A stretch of DNA of 64,000 nucleotides from an uncultured Acetatifactor sp. (GTDB taxonomy: Bacteria > Bacillota > Clostridia > Lachnospirales > Lachnospiraceae): the NCBI GenBank assembly GCA_934436435.1, contig CAKSAN010000007.1:62001-126000 (forward strand), given 5' to 3'. Shown here in pieces: positions 62,145-64,000 of this stretch. The notes beneath the pieces are model-generated. The model searched no databases. It saw nothing but the letters and a program-made list of their open reading frames with translations, and was not told where the DNA came from. The translations under genes and the position numbers were made by a program. How positions within the stretch are numbered: position 1 is the stretch's first letter; every line of letters begins with the position of its first letter.

Positions 62145-63127
62145 AAAAATACAAAATGAAAAAATTACTGTCCCTGCTGCTTGTGGGAATCCTGCTGCTT
62201 ACAGGCATGAGCGGCTGTGGAAAAGGAGCGGAGACGGAGAAGACCCGGGTGACGTTCATTGTAAAATCCACGAAGAGTGCCTTTTGGAAAAGTGTTTTTG
62301 CCGGTGCCCGGGCAGCGGCCACGGAATACAATCTGAATGTGACCTTTAACGGCCCGGAATCAGAAGAGGATTATGAGACACAGAACGAAATGGTGCGGCA
62401 GGCTATGGAGGACGGGGTGGATGTGATCGTATTCTCCGCGGTGGATTACAATGCCAATGCGGAAATTATAGATCAGGCAGCCCAGAGAGGAATTAAAATT
62501 GTCGTTATCGACAGCGACGTCAACAGCAGCATGGTAAGCTGCCGCATCGGAACGAACAATCTGCAGGCGGGAATACAGGCAGCGGAAGCAGCTCTGGCGA
62601 CGGAGGAAGACGAACTGTATATCGGTATCGTGAATTATGATATCAATTCCGCCAACGGACAACAGCGGGAACTGGGATTCCGCCAGACAGTGGAGCAGGA
62701 TCCGAGAGTTAAAAATATTACTACCATCAATGTCCTGTCCACCACAGAGGATGCCAGAGTGGGAGCAAAAGAGATGCTTCTGTCGGATTCACGGATCAAT
62801 GTGGTGGTGACCTTTAATGAATGGACCAGTCTCGGCGTGGGCTGGGCCATCCGGGATTTGGACCGGGGAGATCGGACCCAGGTGGTGGCATTTGATTCCA
62901 ATGTGGTCTCTGTGGGAATGCTGGAGACCGGGGAGGTGGATGCACTGATCGTACAGAACCCCTATGCCATGGGGTATCTGGGAGTGGAGACGGCGGCGAA
63001 TCTGTTGAATGGACAGGCCGGCGGCCCAGGCGTGATAGATACGGCCACCACCATCGTGACCAGAGAGAACATGTACGAGCGGGAAAGCCAGAAGATATTG
63101 TTCTCTTTTGAAGAAGAAGGATATTAG
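62141..63127 (+). CDS. periplasmic-type sugar-binding lipoprotein (sensory component)
   Basis: This 328-residue lipoprotein has lipobox GMSGC (about Cys25 from the chosen start) and a LacI/RbsB-like type I binding fold (TFIVKSTKSAFWKSVFAGARAAA; GVDVIVFSAVDYNANAEIIDQAAQRGIKIVVIDSDV). ATG at 62141 overlaps the kinase stop in an ATGA junction, with GGGAGA upstream; an in-frame ATG at 62129 lies before the ribosome site and is rejected. It has no permease genes beside it and is translationally coupled to the kinase. It is therefore probably a signalling receptor that presents sugar to the kinase. Confidence 0.85.
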   Translation: MKKYKMKKLLSLLLVGILLLTGMSGCGKGAETEKTRVTFIVKSTKSAFWKSVFAGARAAATEYNLNVTFNGPESEEDYETQNEMVRQAMEDGVDVIVFSAVDYNANAEIIDQAAQRGIKIVVIDSDVNSSMVSCRIGTNNLQAGIQAAEAALATEEDELYIGIVNYDINSANGQQRELGFRQTVEQDPRVKNITTINVLSTTEDARVGAKEMLLSDSRINVVVTFNEWTSLGVGWAIRDLDRGDRTQVVAFDSNVVSVGMLETGEVDALIVQNPYAMGYLGVETAANLLNGQAGGPGVIDTATTIVTRENMYERESQKILFSFEEEGY

Positions 63128-63166
63128 GAAATATGCGTATCCCGTTTGTGCGGTTTGAATATTCCA

Positions 63167-63290
63167 TGTACAAAAAAATAGGATGAGATCACACAAAGCG
63201 TAAAAATATGTACAAAACATGAACGAAATGTGTACAGAATAGTATAATTTCTAACCCCGTGCGTAAGATTTTGCATATCTTTTTTGTACA
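63167..63290 (+). promoter_or_regulatory. mglB: mglB control region with four TGTACA palindromes
   Basis: TGTACA occurs at 63167-63172, 63209-63214, 63231-63236 and 63285-63290. The start-to-start distances of 42, 22 and 54 bases are close to 4, 2 and 5 helical turns. A perfect TATAAT lies at 63243-63248, but no good -35 is seen 16-18 bp upstream, as expected for an activated promoter. The AraC-type regulator at 58863 is the obvious candidate activator. Confidence 0.55.
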
Positions 63291-63360
63291 AGATGCCATA
63301 TAATTACCTCATCAAGAGATGAAACACATACAATTTCATCAAAACAAGGAGGTATTTCAT

Positions 63361-64000
63361 ATGAAAAAGTTCATGTCACTGCTGTTGGTCGGCATTATGA
63401 TGCTCAGTCTCGTAGCGTGCGGAAAGAGCGGCGGAGGAAGCGGAGAGTTGAATGTAGGAGTATTCTACTACACCTACAGTGATACATACATTTCCAGCGT
63501 GCGTACCGCACTGGACAGTGCTCTTACCGAAGCAGGCATCAAGTTCCAGAACTATGACGGCAACAGTAACCAGACCACCCAGAACGAGCAGATCGATACC
63601 GCTATCGCACAGGGTACCAACCTTCTGATCGTCAACATCGTAACATCCGGTTCCGTAGACGCTTCCCAGGCCATCGTTGACAAGGCAAGCGCAGCAGGAA
63701 TCCCTGTTATCTTCTTCAACCGTGCGGTAGAATCCGATGAGGATGAAGGTAAGGTATTAGGCAGCTATGACAAGTGTGCATTCGTTGGAACCGATGCTCC
63801 CGAAGCAGGTCATATGCAGGGTAAGATGGTTGGTCAGTATGTAGTAGACAACTTTGACAACATCGACTTAAACGGCGACGGCAAGATCAGCTATGCAATG
63901 TTCATGGGTCAGTTAGGTAACGTAGAAGCAATCTATCGTACCCAGTACGGCGTAGAAGATGCAGATGCAGTAATCACTGCAGCCGGTAAGCCCGCTCTGG
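63361..64000 (+). CDS. mglB: galactose/glucose-binding lipoprotein MglB (3'-truncated by window)
   Basis: At least 213 codons run off the right edge. The N-terminus MKKFMSLLLVGIMMLSLVACG is a lipoprotein signal with lipobox LVAC. The mature part matches galactose-binding proteins: NVGVFYYTYSDTYISSVRTAL, NQTTQNEQIDTAIAQGTNLLIVN, VIFFNRAV, and the EF-hand-like calcium loop DLNGDGKISY. ATG at 63361 follows AAGGAGG. The leader from the predicted start to ATG is about 105 bases. Codon choice looks more biased than in neighbouring genes, consistent with high expression. The mglA and mglC genes are expected beyond the window. Confidence 0.92.
   Translation, partial: MKKFMSLLLVGIMMLSLVACGKSGGGSGELNVGVFYYTYSDTYISSVRTALDSALTEAGIKFQNYDGNSNQTTQNEQIDTAIAQGTNLLIVNIVTSGSVDASQAIVDKASAAGIPVIFFNRAVESDEDEGKVLGSYDKCAFVGTDAPEAGHMQGKMVGQYVVDNFDNIDLNGDGKISYAMFMGQLGNVEAIYRTQYGVEDADAVITAAGKPAL

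Noticed and set aside
1..64000. Insertion sequences, prophage, tRNA or rRNA genes
   Set aside because: No transposase, integrase or phage gene and no recognisable tRNA or rRNA sequence was seen, despite the small deletions and palindromic elements.

Overview
The window is a chromosomal segment of a spore-forming anaerobic Firmicute, most likely a gut-type member of the Lachnospiraceae. Evidence for this is the complete spoIIIAA-AH operon, spoIVB, the clostridial block asp23-nusB-xseA-xseB-ispA-dxs-tlyA-nadK-argR-recN, YesM/YesN-type two-component systems beside carbohydrate ABC transporters, and strong AGGAGG-like ribosome sites with frequent GTG and TTG starts. No rRNA, tRNA, transposase, integrase or CRISPR array was seen.

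Region 1 (1-3947): mgtE behind a structured 5' leader, then a decayed patch. A MerR regulator has lost its first codons at a junction with the tail of an aminopropyltransferase-like gene. A well-preserved MerR-type promoter (19-bp spacer, perfect dyad) drives an aldo/keto reductase that carries two internal deletions. An intact endonuclease IV gene follows.

Region 2 (3975-22451): a xylo-oligosaccharide island. It holds two closely related solute-binding proteins, two CUT1 permeases with no ATPase gene, a sensor kinase and an AraC-type response regulator. It also holds a CE1-like esterase with a degenerate second copy of itself, an SGNH esterase, a GH43 xylosidase, a GH8 reducing-end xylose-releasing exo-oligoxylanase, a GH3 xylosidase and a small AraC regulator. 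None of the glycosidases or esterases has a signal peptide, so oligosaccharides are probably imported and then deacetylated and cut inside the cell.

Region 3 (22725-27317): a very large secreted GH26 beta-mannanase with several beta-sandwich binding modules and a C-terminal LysM. It ends at a bidirectional terminator facing the Trk potassium uptake genes (27374-30183, minus strand).

Region 4 (30323-48755): housekeeping and sporulation. It comprises spoIIIAA-AH, deoB, prfC, a transglutaminase-like lipoprotein, and the asp23-to-recN block with isoprenoid, NAD kinase, arginine repressor and DNA-repair genes.

Region 5 (48811-54636): a self-contained fructose PTS operon (fruK, fruA, HPr, EI, DeoR regulator) lying between recN and spoIVB. 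Its HPr has Arg at the usual Ser46 position. spo0A, commonly next to spoIVB, is not in the window.

Region 6 (54745-64000): spoIVB, a Nudix hydrolase overlapping an SF1 helicase, then a response regulator, histidine kinase and sugar-binding lipoprotein. The last three probably control the galactose-binding protein gene (mglB) that runs off the right end; its promoter region carries four TGTACA palindromes at near-helical spacing.

The best candidates for something undescribed are the structured mgtE leader, the hairpin that buries the CE1 start site, the duplicated and decayed CE1 protein, the dedicated fructose HPr lacking Ser46, the palindromic repeat family upstream of deoB and ptsI, and the clustered small deletions around 1.9-2.7 kb, with a possible further one in the AraC gene.
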